In this document: one piece after another, positions 23,401 to 35,173 of the stretch
How the letters are laid out: every line of letters starts with the position of its first letter
Position numbering within the stretch: position 1 is the stretch's first letter
Origin: Rapana venosa
Lineage: Eukaryota; Mollusca; Gastropoda; Neogastropoda; Muricidae
Reading direction: 5' to 3'
DNA: 64,000 nt
Assembly: GCA_028751875.1 (NCBI GenBank)
Contig: CM054158.1
Location: forward strand, 10,590,786 to 10,654,785
Notes under the pieces: generated by a model
What the model was told of the DNA's origin: nothing
What the model saw: only the letters and a program-made list of their open reading frames with translations
The model's database searches: none
Position numbers and translations under genes: made by a program

Positions 23401-24025
23401 CATCATCATCATGCAATACAAAAAAACATTGCCTGTGAATCGGTGGCCCGCCAGTAGTCCTCCGTCTCATTGTGACCACACCCTTCAGGATTCCCTCTAC
23501 AACTTCTTGTGCCTGTTGTTGAGTTTTTGCGTGTCAGGCCTTTGGGGTTGAGGTTACTTGAGAGAGGGTCGTAGTAGGCACGTTGGGTGGTCGCCAACTC
23601 TGAGCGTGGGTCCGACTCATCTAAGCATGGCTCCGAGCGACCTGAGCTAATACACTGGTCGTCTAGAGTAGGGGGACTGGAGAAAGGGGTTGACAAAGCT
23701 TCGAAGGCGCCCAAAGGACTCGGAATCTGAGGGATCGAGTTACGCGTGAGCGGACGCAGGGGGCTTAGTAGGTTGTGTCCCTGCGACAATAGTAGCTCAG
23801 AACAGAGCAGCACTGAACTCTCACCAAGTGACAACCAGCAGCAAGTGCAGGGCCCGTCTGGCTGGTGGCACTGTGGAGGTCTGACATTGAAATGGGCTCC
23901 CTGTGGACGGCGACCCTGAGGATGCGAACATGTCGAATCTGGGTAATGCGCAACTCTGGGCTAGGGATTGGGCCAGCTACAAAAAACAATTCTTCTGTAA
24001 AGTTCTCACATTCGAAAAACATGAA
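23401..24025. other. Unidentified clean sequence
   Basis: Balanced base composition and no simple repeats. The minus strand has two overlapping open frames (23,409-23,834, 141 codons; 23,765-24,142, 125 codons). The first contains SPPTLDDQCISSGRSEP and the second PSPELRITQIRHVRILRVAV; their adjacency suggests one frame broken by a shift. I do not recognise a domain. It may be a fragment of a transposable element or of a gene. Confidence 0.35.
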
Positions 24026-24029
24026 GTGG

Positions 24030-24105
24030 TGAATACGGACAACTAATACATAATAATAATAATTATAATAATAATAATAATAATAACAATATATATAATA
24101 AATGG
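24030..24105. repeat. (AAT)n microsatellite
   Basis: Repeated AATAATAATAAT with TTATAATA interruptions and a final TATATATAATAAATGG. Confidence 0.9.
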
Positions 24106-24289
24106 AACGTGTCCTCAGTCCTAACCTCTTGCCAAAAGACAAATCTCAAACGCATCAAAAGAACCCCCAGCTTCAGGCCAAACTTAGACAGAAGACTTGG
24201 CGACCTGAGCGCCCAACAGATGAGACTTCAGGCTTGCCAAGCAGCCAGAGTCCCTTCACTCCCCACTGAGGAGGATGAGCGCGTGAGTC

Positions 24290-25220
24290 TTCACACAATG
24301 GTTCTGGATGATTCATGTTTTTGGCACACAGACTGCTTTCTTTACAATCGCCACTCTCTCGATGATCTTGTTTGGCTCACAGACTGTTTTCTTCAAAATG
24401 CTTCTCCGATGATCATGAGTTTTGACACACCACTGTTTCTCCTTCAAAATGCTTCTCGATGATCATGGTTTTGAGGCGACGAAGATCCTTCCTCTCAAAC
24501 GCGCTTCTCCTATGTCCATTCTTCGGCTCACAGACGTTTTTCTTCCCAATCCCTTCTCGTTTCACTCTGTTTGGAACACAACTGTTTATTCACCTTCAAA
24601 TGCGTCTAGATGATCATGTTTGCTCACAGACTGTTTTCTTCCAAATGCTCTCGATACTGACCTCATGTTTGGCTCACAGACTAGTTTTTCTCTAAAATGT
24701 TCCTTCTCGATGATCATGTTTGGCACACAGACTTGTTTTTCCCTTCAAAAGCTTCTCGACTCGCCACCATGTTGGCTCACAGACTGTTTTCTTCCAAACA
24801 TCCTTCTCGATGATCATTTTTGAACACAGACTGTTTTCTCCCATCAATAATGCTTCTCGATGACCATGTTTGGCTCACAGACTGTTATCTCAAAATCTTC
24901 TCGATGATCATGTTTGACACAGACTGTTTTCTTCAAAACGCTTCTCGATGATCATGTGTTGAGAACTCACAGACTGTTGCTTACAAAATGCTTCCTGAAG
25001 CGCGATCTGTTTGGACACATGCTGTTTTCTTCCAAAATGCTTCTCGACAGATCATGTTGACTCTACAGACTGTTCCTTCTTCACAATGCTTCTTGGATAA
25101 TCATGTTTTTGGCTCACAGAACTGTTTTCCTTCCTAACACTTCGCTTCTGGATGATCATGTTTTTTGACACAGACTGTTTCTTCACAATGCATCTCGATG
25201 TCATGTTATTGACCTCCACA
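24290..25220. repeat. 47-bp minisatellite, about 20 copies
   Basis: The unit contains CTTCTCGATGATCATG, TTTGGCTCACAGACTG and TTTTCTTCCAAAATG in that order. Individual copies vary by small indels and substitutions (for example GAACACAGACTG, TTTTGACACACC). No copy of this array is seen elsewhere in the window. The unit is not a multiple of three, so partial open frames on both strands are incidental. Confidence 0.93.
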
Positions 25221-25264
25221 GACGTGTGCAAATGAAAGAGGAACTGAAACGAACCAACTGATGG

Positions 25265-25480
25265 ATGGGTGCAGTACCTTGCCGTGGTCTCATGTCTGGA
25301 AGACCTGCATGGCACCAGAACAGGCAGTTTGTTGTTTCCTATGGGCAGCACGGGACAAGCATCTCCACACTGTTGACCAAAGCTGTCTGTGCGCCGACTG
25401 CTCTTCATGTAGTACTTTCCAATGGTGGTGACACACAAAGCACATTCAGCACAGATGCTGTCAAAGTTACCCCATGAACG
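25265..25480 (-). other. Possible isolated coding exon, unidentified
   Basis: On the minus strand an open frame of about 70 codons has gene-like rather than repeat-like composition. It includes SICAECALC, GKYYMKSSRR, GQQCGDACPVLPIGNNKLP and VPCRSSRHETTA, with four cysteines in two C-x-x-C arrangements. It is followed on that strand by AAG|GTACTG, which fits a splice donor; a possible acceptor (TTTGACAG) precedes it inside the frame. I recognise no family. The next minisatellite lies directly 3' on the minus strand. It could be an orphan exon, part of a transposon, or chance. Confidence 0.3.
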
Positions 25481-25499
25481 TGGATGAAATCGGAACAAA

Positions 25500-25975
25500 A
25501 ATAAACAACTCAACAAGCATGAACTGCCAGCAGAAAAGATAAATATAAATCTGAAGCACCATTAAGGTCCTCTCTGGCTGATGGCCCCAGAGGCGGCCTA
25601 ACACGAATCCTCTGGGCCACGTGGAGGACCTTCGCCGCGTTCTTCTGCCTTCTCTGCACAGAGCGAGCTTGTTCTACCCGACGCCCCCTCCCCCCCCCCC
25701 CTACCAACAGGAGGAGATCGGAAGCAGACACCACACCGCCTTGGTGAGGCCATCCAGACATTTGAGGTATATGAACACTATCTCACATCACAAGAGATGT
25801 TCTCAGCAGCAGCTCCGTCTGATGACGTTCATGCAGCAGTACAAAGCATGCACTTCTACGTGGAGGCAAACCTCCCATCCTCTCTCTTTAATCTCAGTTT
25901 ATGTCCACATTGGCTCTGCCTCTGTCCTGTCTTACTGCCTCTCTCGCTCCTCCCCCCCCTCTCTCTCTTCCCCAC
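25500..25975. other. Unidentified stretch before a poly-C run
   Basis: Mixed sequence with no repeat family recognised. It includes a short C run at 25,686-25,702 and a TCT/CCC-rich stretch from 25,920. No supported gene. Confidence 0.35.
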
Positions 25976-26012
25976 CCCCCCCCCTCCCCCCCCCCCCCCC
26001 CCCCCCCCCCCG
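25976..26012. repeat. Poly-C run
   Basis: More than 30 consecutive or near-consecutive C residues. On the minus strand this is a long G run. The length is likely unreliable in a consensus. Confidence 0.9.
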
Positions 26013-26329
26013 CATATTTTCAGCAGCTCCCCAATGATTTTGGATTTCTTTTATGTTAGTTTCTTCTCAACTCAGAGTTTCTCAAACTAGAGGTCTCTTT
26101 CCGACAACTTGGGACTGACATTATCATTCTGCCTCTCTCTTACACCAATAGGAGATGTAAATTATCCAAACAACTATAGAGTATATCCCTCTGCTGTGAG
26201 CTAGCAAGAAAAATTTACAGTAATTTTTATTAATCACAGACTTCAAGAATGAGCGGATAGAAGCAAATAATACCTTATGGTGAAACTTCAAGCAGGCTTT
26301 AAACGCCAACTACTCAACTATAGACCTCA

Positions 26330-28260
26330 TATATTTACTTTGATTCCTTTGTCACAGAAACAGATCTTCACTCAATCGTAGTTGTATGGTTGCTTTTTTA
26401 GATTTTGGTAAAAAGCGTTCGATACTGTCAATAAGAAACTAACCTGGAATATCGGTTAAAAAAATGGTATTCAAGCGAACATTATTGAATGCTTTAATGA
26501 ACATCTGTACAGATCTTCGCCCAAAGCCAGAATTAGATACTGGAGAGTAATAAATGACTGAATGCATTCCTTGTACTTTAGGTGTAAACAACGCTGATGT
26601 TTGTAGCCCTATTTTGCGTTTCTTTTCCTTTTTATTAATGAATTAACTGCAGAAGTTGTCTAATAATGGAAAACACAATGGAGCACGGTTTATTGGTGAT
26701 ATGATGGAATTATTCCATTCTTCTTCTGGATGAAGATGTTCGTTACTGATGTCTGAAACTAAATTGGCTTGCAAACTCAATTCTGCGAATCAGTTTATTC
26801 TTCACATGCTCTTCTGCAGCTCTACCAGTTAAACACTACCCATGTCAAAAAGGCCAATATAAGAGTACTTTACGACAAAGGGCGTTATTTGAGTTATAAG
26901 AAAAGCTCGGACTTATAATCTGACAACTTCACGCCAGTGTACCACCACTGTATAAATATATAGGATGTATCTTGCAACAAGACTTAGTTTTTACGTGGTC
27001 CATTTAAAAACAGACCTATCAAGCAAGCTCAAACGTGCATTGTCTTTATTATAACAAAAGTTATCCCTCCCTTAGAAAATCAGTCTTTTTGAATTATTAT
27101 AAAATTATTTGATGCTCAGGTTCAGCCCATCAACACAGTAACGAGCTGAAACTATGGGGTCTTTACTATCCCTCTGAGGCATACCACTGAGAAAAAATCA
27201 TTTTATTTGCACTAAAAAATTTCTTGGGTAAAATAGTGAAACACCAATGATCTTGATCTATGCAGAAACTAATCTCGCTATCCAATTTGTCAATTCCTCA
27301 TCGGTGAGATGTTATTTGTACAGGATGAAAAATTAGAAACGGATAATCATAGGTTACCAAAAAACCAGCATTACTATGTAATATATATCTAGATAATGGG
27401 GTCAAAATAAATGGGTAATATCCAAAACTGAGGTTCAAATATGTGAGTTAGGATTATGCTTAATCGTGGTTCAATCAAGAGTAGAGATCAAATGGGTTTA
27501 TACGAGTACTGCGCACTAGCCGCTCTCTCTTCTTCTTCATTGGCGCATCGATGATGACCATCTATACATCCTGGGATTGGGAGGGTCCCCCCCTTCCTCC
27601 TCTCCCTCCTCCTTCCCCCCTCCTCCTCTCTGCATTCCGCCCTCCCATTTCTGGTGGTGCGAAGATGACTTCCTTCTGGCCATCCGCGCTTGAAAAGTTC
27701 TTGAGCATATGGACATGTAATAGTATACCATATACCTATACTATACCCTACCTACCCCTATACCATACCCTAATTGATAGGTTGTAGGTGGCCGGAGTTT
27801 CCAGTCATACTTCAGGAGAGTGCGATCCGTTTTAAGTTTGTATATGCAGTTTCGTTTATTAGTAAAATTTCCTGTACTACTTATTCGCGTCACATGCTCC
27901 CATGGTAGACAATCTAAAACATATTAGACAAAAATTTAGAGATTTATCGCGAGTGGTCTAACTTGTAGGTGCCTCCAATCTTTCGCTATAGACAACACAC
28001 TGTGAAACAGATCTTCCTTGTCCATTATGTAAGGGATTCCTGTCACGATTAACAACGAAGTTCATTTGAGGTCACTGATGTTGTCCTATGTTAAACACTG
28101 ACCTAAGAACTCCAGTTGATACCCCAACAACAAATATACTATGTGAGCATGTCCTTCCAAGCCTTAGAACTTGTATAATTATGTCACTACTAACGAACCA
28201 TTAATAAGCGACTAGCTCATTCTTATTTTGCGCTATAACTTCTTTTAAATTAAAATCTAC
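26330..28260 (+). mobile_element. LINE-B, second non-LTR retrotransposon (inactive)
   Basis: A reverse transcriptase ORF broken by many indels. Landmarks in order: LDFGK then AFDTVN (RT catalytic block) at 26,398-26,435; DVCSPIL (the usual QG-x-x-SP-L block) at 26,596-26,616, then FINEL-like at about 26,632-26,648; RVLYDKGRYLSYKEKL at about 26,863-26,913; and a downstream block resembling FDAQVQPI--YG-ELWG at 27,108-27,160. A Cys-rich C-terminal region lies around 28,000-28,060. A GGGTCC/CCTCC-rich interruption at 27,480-27,790 may be an insertion. The RT blocks differ clearly from LINE-A and LINE-C, so this is a separate family. No endonuclease domain was recognised, so the 5' end is probably truncated. 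Confidence 0.78.
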
Positions 28261-28499
28261 CGTATCTGTACTTGAGGTATTCATCTTCTGTTCATAATGT
28301 TCCTATACAACATTTTTTTGGAATGTGATTATATACACACAACCCCTTCATGAGGAGCAAGGCCATAATTGAATTACAACTTCGCGCATCTCGCCTCTTC
28401 GTGAGCTGAACACTCCTCACACTAAACATAACGACCAAAACCAACAACACCAAGAAAACCTCCGATACCCTTTCACAAACAACATAACTTCGTATTTAT

Positions 28500-29000
28500 C
28501 CCTTTAATATGGAGCAGTCCGCACCCTACATGCATAGCATACGCGTCACCTGACGCACGCGCGTTGTGCTAATGTATGTATTTTTTGAGTGTGTATACCC
28601 CCGCGCGCGCGCCGCTCGCTGTGTGTTCTAGCGCCCGCGTGTCTCGTCGCGTATGTACGTGTGTGGGTGTGTAAGTTTCTTGTGTGTTAGCTTGCGTGCC
28701 GGGCATGTAACTATATAACATCTTTTTTCTTATTTCTTCATCTCCTCTCTTAAAAAACTTTTACTCACTAAACAGTACCCGCACGCTAAGCATACACACA
28801 AGAACTATCACACACCCACACACGTACATACACACAGACACGCGCTCGCTGTTGTGGTTCAACCGCGTTCTTGTGTTGTACGTGTCTCGTGGCGTGTAAG
28901 TTCTTGTGTGTATGCTTGCGTGTCTCGGCATGTATCTTAAAAAGCTTTTCATTTCTCATTCCTTTTAAAAACCTTCTTTATAACACAGTACCATTGTTCC
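28500..29000. repeat. GT-rich direct and inverted repeats
   Basis: The block GTGTAAGT...CTTGTGTGT..GCTTGCGTG at 28,668-28,700 recurs at 28,897-28,925. Its reverse complement (CATACACACAAGAACT) occurs at 28,792-28,807. GT/GC microsatellite lies between. An inverted repeat flanked by a direct repeat could be natural or a chimeric fold-back read. Confidence 0.7.
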
Positions 29001-29217
29001 CTTGTGTGGTAAAGTTTGTGCAGTCTCACTCTCAATCGTTCAAAGCAGCGCTGCAATGTAGAAGGAAAGTTGAAGTGATGCTGTCTTTTCTTCCTTCCTT
29101 CCACCTCTTTGTTGTTGTTGTTTCTCTTTCTTTTTTTCTCTGTGTTTTGTTTGTTTTGTTTCTTTCTTCTTTGTTTATTTCTTCTTCTATTCTACCTTTG
29201 TTTGTTTCTTTTCCACC
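29001..29217. other. T-rich spacer before duplication copy 2
   Basis: TTGTTGTTG and CTTTCTTT runs with no recognisable feature; it ends at the junction with the duplicated block. Confidence 0.5.
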
Positions 29218-30123
29218 GCTATGAGACTGCCCATCTGTGTTTTCGAGATCCATCAAACCAACCACGTAATGCACGTACCAACTGTACAGTTGAGATCTCA
29301 CTGCAGAACCAAGCGTCACCCACGTGTTCACGCGGCCCTCATCTTCGTGCTTTTCCTTGCCCATCCCTCTGGTGCAGTCACTGTCACCATCTGCACTGTG
29401 TCACAGTGTCCCAAGAGTAAGAAGTGTTTCCCGCTGTGACAGAAAAGAGTGTCGTCTGCTTCTGTTCCCTCACCTCCAACAGACCTGGCAGTATACTCCG
29501 TATGCATTGTTGGCACTCCATTCTGTATCTCAAATGCATCCTTGTGCCAGCTATGGACGGTTCGCGATCTTCGTGGTCTTGTTCCTGAAGTGAAAGTAGG
29601 GGGGCGCTATGAAAATTTGTTATCTTGGTTTTTCACAAGGTTTTACCTTCTAAGTTCAGTGATAAACTTGCACACCCTGCACTTTTTTTTTATTACCTCT
29701 GTGGAACCAAATTTAAAGAAACAGTAAATAAGCTTTTTCGGAAAATGAGCTTGTCAAACACCCTCAACAGCCTTAAAGGTCCAAGCAACTAGAAAAGTTC
29801 AGGGAACACTGAATCATCTGAAAATGAAAACTTGAAGCAACAAACAAATGTTTTAAAGATGTTTTTGTGGAAGAAGGCGTTTGATGAATTCATATTTGGT
29901 AGATTACAAACCACAGTAAACACGTCTGTCAATGACCAGAAAACACAACTGTTCACATAAAATCACCACTTTTAATGTCTTCCAAACAAACTTTGAGAGA
30001 AGTATAGACCACACATTTCAAAGAGCATGATGAAGCTACGTTTTTCTTACGGATTTTAAGGAGAAACAAAAAAACAAACACAACGAACAGTGCCACCATT
30101 CCCAACTCATCAGTACAACACAA

Positions 30124-31254
30124 AGTAGTCCTGTTTATGATAACTCGTAACAATAGCAAGATACACGTGATTAAAGTATGAATAAACTGTGACATAGTCG
30201 AATAACTGTGACTATAGTATGAAAACTGTGATTTGTACCCATACATAACCTCGTGCACTATACCATGACAACGTGACTATAGTATACAACTGGGACTATA
30301 GTATGATCACTGTGACTATAGTATGATCGACAGTGACATAGCTACTACATAACCTGCACTATATATGATAACTGTGACTATATATGATAACTGTGGCTAT
30401 ACCATTAATAACTGTGACTATTAGTTATCGATAAATGTGACTGTACCCCATAATAACTGTGATACTCAAGTATGATAACTGAGACTATAGTATGATAACT
30501 CTGTGACTAATACGTTAATGGTAACCTGTGACTGTTCCCATAATAACTCGACCTGTAATCTAAAATACCTGTGACTATAGCAATGATAACTGTGACTAAT
30601 AGTATGATAACTGTGACACTACAGTATGATCATCCTGTACACTATCTACTGACCTAATAACTGTGACTATAGTAATGAATAACTCTGGCAAGCCACCAAG
30701 ATAACTGTGATTAATAGTATGCACTACGCCCGGACAAGACGACAATACACTATTACTATATACAATATCGCATAACTGTGACTATAGTATGATTAACTGT
30801 GGACTAATAGTATGATAACTGTGACTGTAGTAATGATAACTGTGACTTTATATGAGAACTTGACTATATCATAGATAACTGACCATAGTATGATTGTGAG
30901 TTGCCTATACTTGTGTTCTGTGACTCTAGCAAGATAACTTGTGACCGTGGCATGACAAACTGTGTAACCGTGCATGAATAACGTGTGACTGTGTACAAAC
31001 TGATAACTTGTGACTGTGGCGCATGATAGTGTGACTGTGGCATGATAACGTGTGACTGTGGGGATAACTTGTGACTGGTCTGCGGATGATAACTTTGTGA
31101 CTGCGTGGCATGATAACGTGTGATTGTGGCGTGTCACTTGTGACTGAGGCATGATAACGTGTGAACTGTGGCATGATAACTTGTGATCCGCGATGCTGAT
31201 AACTAGGACTGTTGGTCATGCGATAACCTTGTGACTGTGCCATGATACCGCCAT
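30124..31254 (+). repeat. Minisatellite inside duplication copy 2
   Basis: Exact repeat of the error-rich 20/21-bp array at 13,740-14,870. Confidence 0.93.
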
Positions 31255-31433
31255 CTGCTGTCACATCTCTGTCACATCTCCACTGCTGTCACAGATCTCT
31301 CCTTCACATCGTCCACTGCTGTCACCATCTTCACTGCTATCACATCAAATCCTCTTTTACTTTTCTGAAACTAATGACAAGAACAAAACGCGGAAAGACC
31401 ATGGATTGGCGTTCTCACGAGTCATTATTCCTC

Positions 31434-31769
31434 CGTGGAAGCCGGGGGCCTCTCAGTATTACCAGCAATCCCCCCCTACTGGAAATTCTGACTAGATTCC
31501 TCCTCTCTCTATCCTTCTCTTTCCTAACTCTGCCTTTCTCTTTTCTCATGTCACCTCCTACTTGTCACATCTATTTTCTTGGTCCATTCTCCTGCCCTCT
31601 TTTGCCCAGAATAAACATCAAAGGACAACAATTTTCTCTCTCATGAATCGGGATGCATTGTACCTGACTTGTCAGGCGCTTAACGGAGCAGGCAACGCAT
31701 TTTATCGCTCATATGAAAAGTCAATGGTTGTTGCTGTATGAGCGATTCAATGCGAAGAAGAAGAAAGCT
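31434..31769 (+). mobile_element. DR-3 dispersed repeat inside duplication copy 2
   Basis: Exact repeat of the DR-3 copy at 15,050-15,385, including the double-hairpin block at about 31,663-31,690. Confidence 0.8.
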
Positions 31770-34700
31770 CCATTATCCAAAATCTTCTATTAAAGATATT
31801 TTTTATCGTTCAATTCTGTACAAGTCTACTGTAGATCTCATATCTAAGGAATTCAACAAAATAATCTGACTGCGTCATAGATGATAGAGAATTTGGCATT
31901 GAGTTTTTGAAAAGACGTGGGTGGGGGTAATTGCCTCATGCTTGCCGTCCTTCTTAATACTTTAATGACCACACCGGCATAGGCCCTAACACTATCTTCA
32001 TAATATTGAATAGAGGAACAGTTTGTGGCGTAACCCAAAGCGCCAATTCACATGCACCACGCTCTATGGAACTTAACAAGGCCCATTGTCTTTTCTACAA
32101 CCATGATCAAAATTGTCCCTTAACTGAAGGTCAAACTGATCTCTGCACCTCTGTGGGTTCCTCCATAAGGCTTATGGGACTTTTTTGGACTCTGGTCGGC
32201 TTCTACCAAGTGAGCGTCGCTGTGGCTCATGGGAAGACTGAGACTCTACAACAGCTCCCAGTTCATTACTATTTATGAATGCCACTTTTGCGAACGTCTG
32301 TTGCTCACAATTACCTGACTAACACGCAGGTGTCTGTACTCTCGGGCCCGTTAGACGCCGGATCTATCTCAATATGATAGAATGTGTAGAGTCAGCCTCT
32401 GATCTAATAGTCCTGAAGCACAATGCACGTCCCATACACAGCAGCCTGCAATCTACATGTACATCTTCACTGAACCTCAGTCACCCACGACAACATCCCC
32501 AGTCAGATATTCTATATTTACCAGGCAGAAATCGAAACATCAGCAACTCAGGTCTCCAGTCTGCATGAACTTATCTCTCCAATGGCTTCAACACACCTCC
32601 CCGCAACAATGATGACGCACCTCATTAATTTTTTCAATTACTGCGGAATCAACACAGCAAATACACATCCATCACAGGCAATAAATGGACCCCACAACTT
32701 CATCAGACAATATCCCCCGCATGTTTTCGAGCCCCAAGCCCAGGCTTGCGGCACTTCAGAGGATCAATATATCCCTCCAATGGAAACGGCGTCCCTCTAC
32801 AACGCAGACCGTAACTTATCCAATAATGTCCCTTGCCCAAGTGGTGTTCGCAGAAAACTCACGTTTGATAAGAACCACACGCACATTTTTACAACCGCCA
32901 GTGGGGCCCCACGCAATGATTTATATTCTGACCCGTTCCTCCCAGCCCAAAGTGGCAAGACCGGTTAGCGTACAGCCCATATACGCCGACCCCCTACACA
33001 ACGACAGCCTCTCAAAGTCGACCCACCTACACGCCCACTGACGCACAGAGGCCGCACCCTTACCACTGCTTCAAAAAGGGTATCCACACATCGATTCCAT
33101 TGTCCCCTGGATACCCTTATTTTCATCATCGCAGATTTCAGGAACGCCAACCTACCCCTCAACCCCTGAACTTGACGGTGTCTGGCCATCAGACAAACCC
33201 TCCCACGTCTACCAAGTGACGACCACAGTCGAATTCTGAATTCACAATGATGTTCACTACCTAGTTTTTTACCATTTCTCCTGAATTACTTGCCTGATTG
33301 TCATTAGTTATGAGTATAGTCACACTTACATAATTATGTGTGTGGCCCTGAAACTAGTCTGTCTTCTGTCAAGGTCCTTTAAAACATTGATACTCATACA
33401 CGGGTGCATGGTGTGGTGTGGCGTGGGTATGCTTCGCACACGCACGTACGTGTTCGCGTATGTGCGTACGTATAATAATAAGTTTTTTCTGCTCTTCTAG
33501 TCACATGTTCTTTTTTCACAGTTATGTGTTTGTGTGTGCCGCTGTGTGTTGTGTGCGTGTCGGTATGTGTTGGCGCGCATGCGCACGTGTGTGTGTTTGC
33601 TTGTGGTGCTGTGTGTTTTGTGCGACATTTTTTATTTGATCACGCTCCATTTTGCAATGTATCTAACCAATATGAAACCTAGCCTTTTTTGTGTCTTTGG
33701 AGATAATTTATCGTGTATCAATCTGCCTGCGTCCAGTACTGGCTCAATTACCCTTCATAGGATGACATTTAAGTGTTTTTGAGAGCACTTGACTTGACTT
33801 GAAATGTAATACACCTTCTACCCCACCGCCCACGCCCCCACCCCTACCAGCACTCTGTCCGCCCCCAGCCACTTCACCCAGCTCAACGTTTCTCTCTCTA
33901 GCGTACACTAGAAACTCTGCGGTGTGCGATCAAATTCCACCACCTAATACTCCACATTAAGTGTGTGTGTGGGGGGTGGGGTGGGTGTGGTATGCCAAGC
34001 GTGCACCTATGTGTGCCGTAATGCTGTGGCAGGTACGTTGTGTGGTGTGTGTGTGTGCTGTGTGAGAGTTGTGTGTGTCTGGGTGTGTCCGTGTTGTGAG
34101 CTCTGTCGTAACAAGAAATATGTAGGTAGCGTTCATACTATGCAGTGCATTTTTGTATGAACTCTTCCTTTAACAATCATTCTACGTTAGAAGCTGGCAT
34201 AACATCTACAAGGACTGATTCCTGTGTTCTGCAACCCATGGCCCTTGAAATGTCCGCCTCTATGGTGACAGTTTAATTTGTATTACATATCAATTTGAGA
34301 CAGTTTAAGTTTATATTATATATCTCTTGACATTTGTCGCTCGAGCACGCCCACCCATCGCAGTGCGACGCCAACAGCAGACAGGACCACACCAGTGGCC
34401 AACTCCTACACCAGGTCCAAGCTTATCTGTAGCAACAGTGCTGATTGTGCTCATCACTTTCTTTTCTATTTTTCTTCTTCTTCTTTCTATTCTCTTAAAT
34501 CATATTTTTCCAGGAACTGTGCTGATCGTAGTTCGCTCATATTTATTCATATTCTGGCATCTTTTATTTACAGGTCTTTACTGTATTGTATCTGACCTCG
34601 CTTGTTGAGGGTGATTTAGCGGTCGCTCTGTTGTTTGTTGTTTGTTGTTGCGTTGTTGTTTTAATCCCCTTTTCTCTCGGTAACCAACCACGCCACCTGT

Positions 34701-34783
34701 CGGCATTCTTCCCCCCCAAACTAACAGTCGGCCTGATTGAGTTAACACACAAATTGTGTGCTATAGAGTTGTAACAGATTTAA

Positions 34784-35144
34784 CTCCTTTTCTCTCCCCC
34801 CACCCTTCCACCCCTATATCCCTATCAACCTCTTCACTTCCGCCTGACACCCCCCCCCCCATCCTGTACCCTCACACCTTCCCCCCCTCTCTTCCGTCCA
34901 CCTGCCCTCCCCCCCCCCTACCTCGACCTCACGACCCCCCCTCTCTTCTCAGGTCAGTCCTCTCCTCTCAAGCCTCCCTCCCACCCCCTTCATACACTCG
35001 CTCGCCTCCTCACTCCTTCTCCTCTCCCACTTACCCCACCTACTCACTTCCCCCCTCCCCCCCCCCCCCCTCCCCGCTAATATTATTCCATTGCCTCTTC
35101 TCTTTCTCCTCTCCTAACTTCCCCATTCTTGTATCACACTAATA
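34784..35144. repeat. C/T-rich tract inside duplication copy 2
   Basis: Exact repeat of 18,400-18,760. Confidence 0.9.
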
Positions 35145-35173
35145 CATCCTCACTGACAAACTAAACCTCAATA

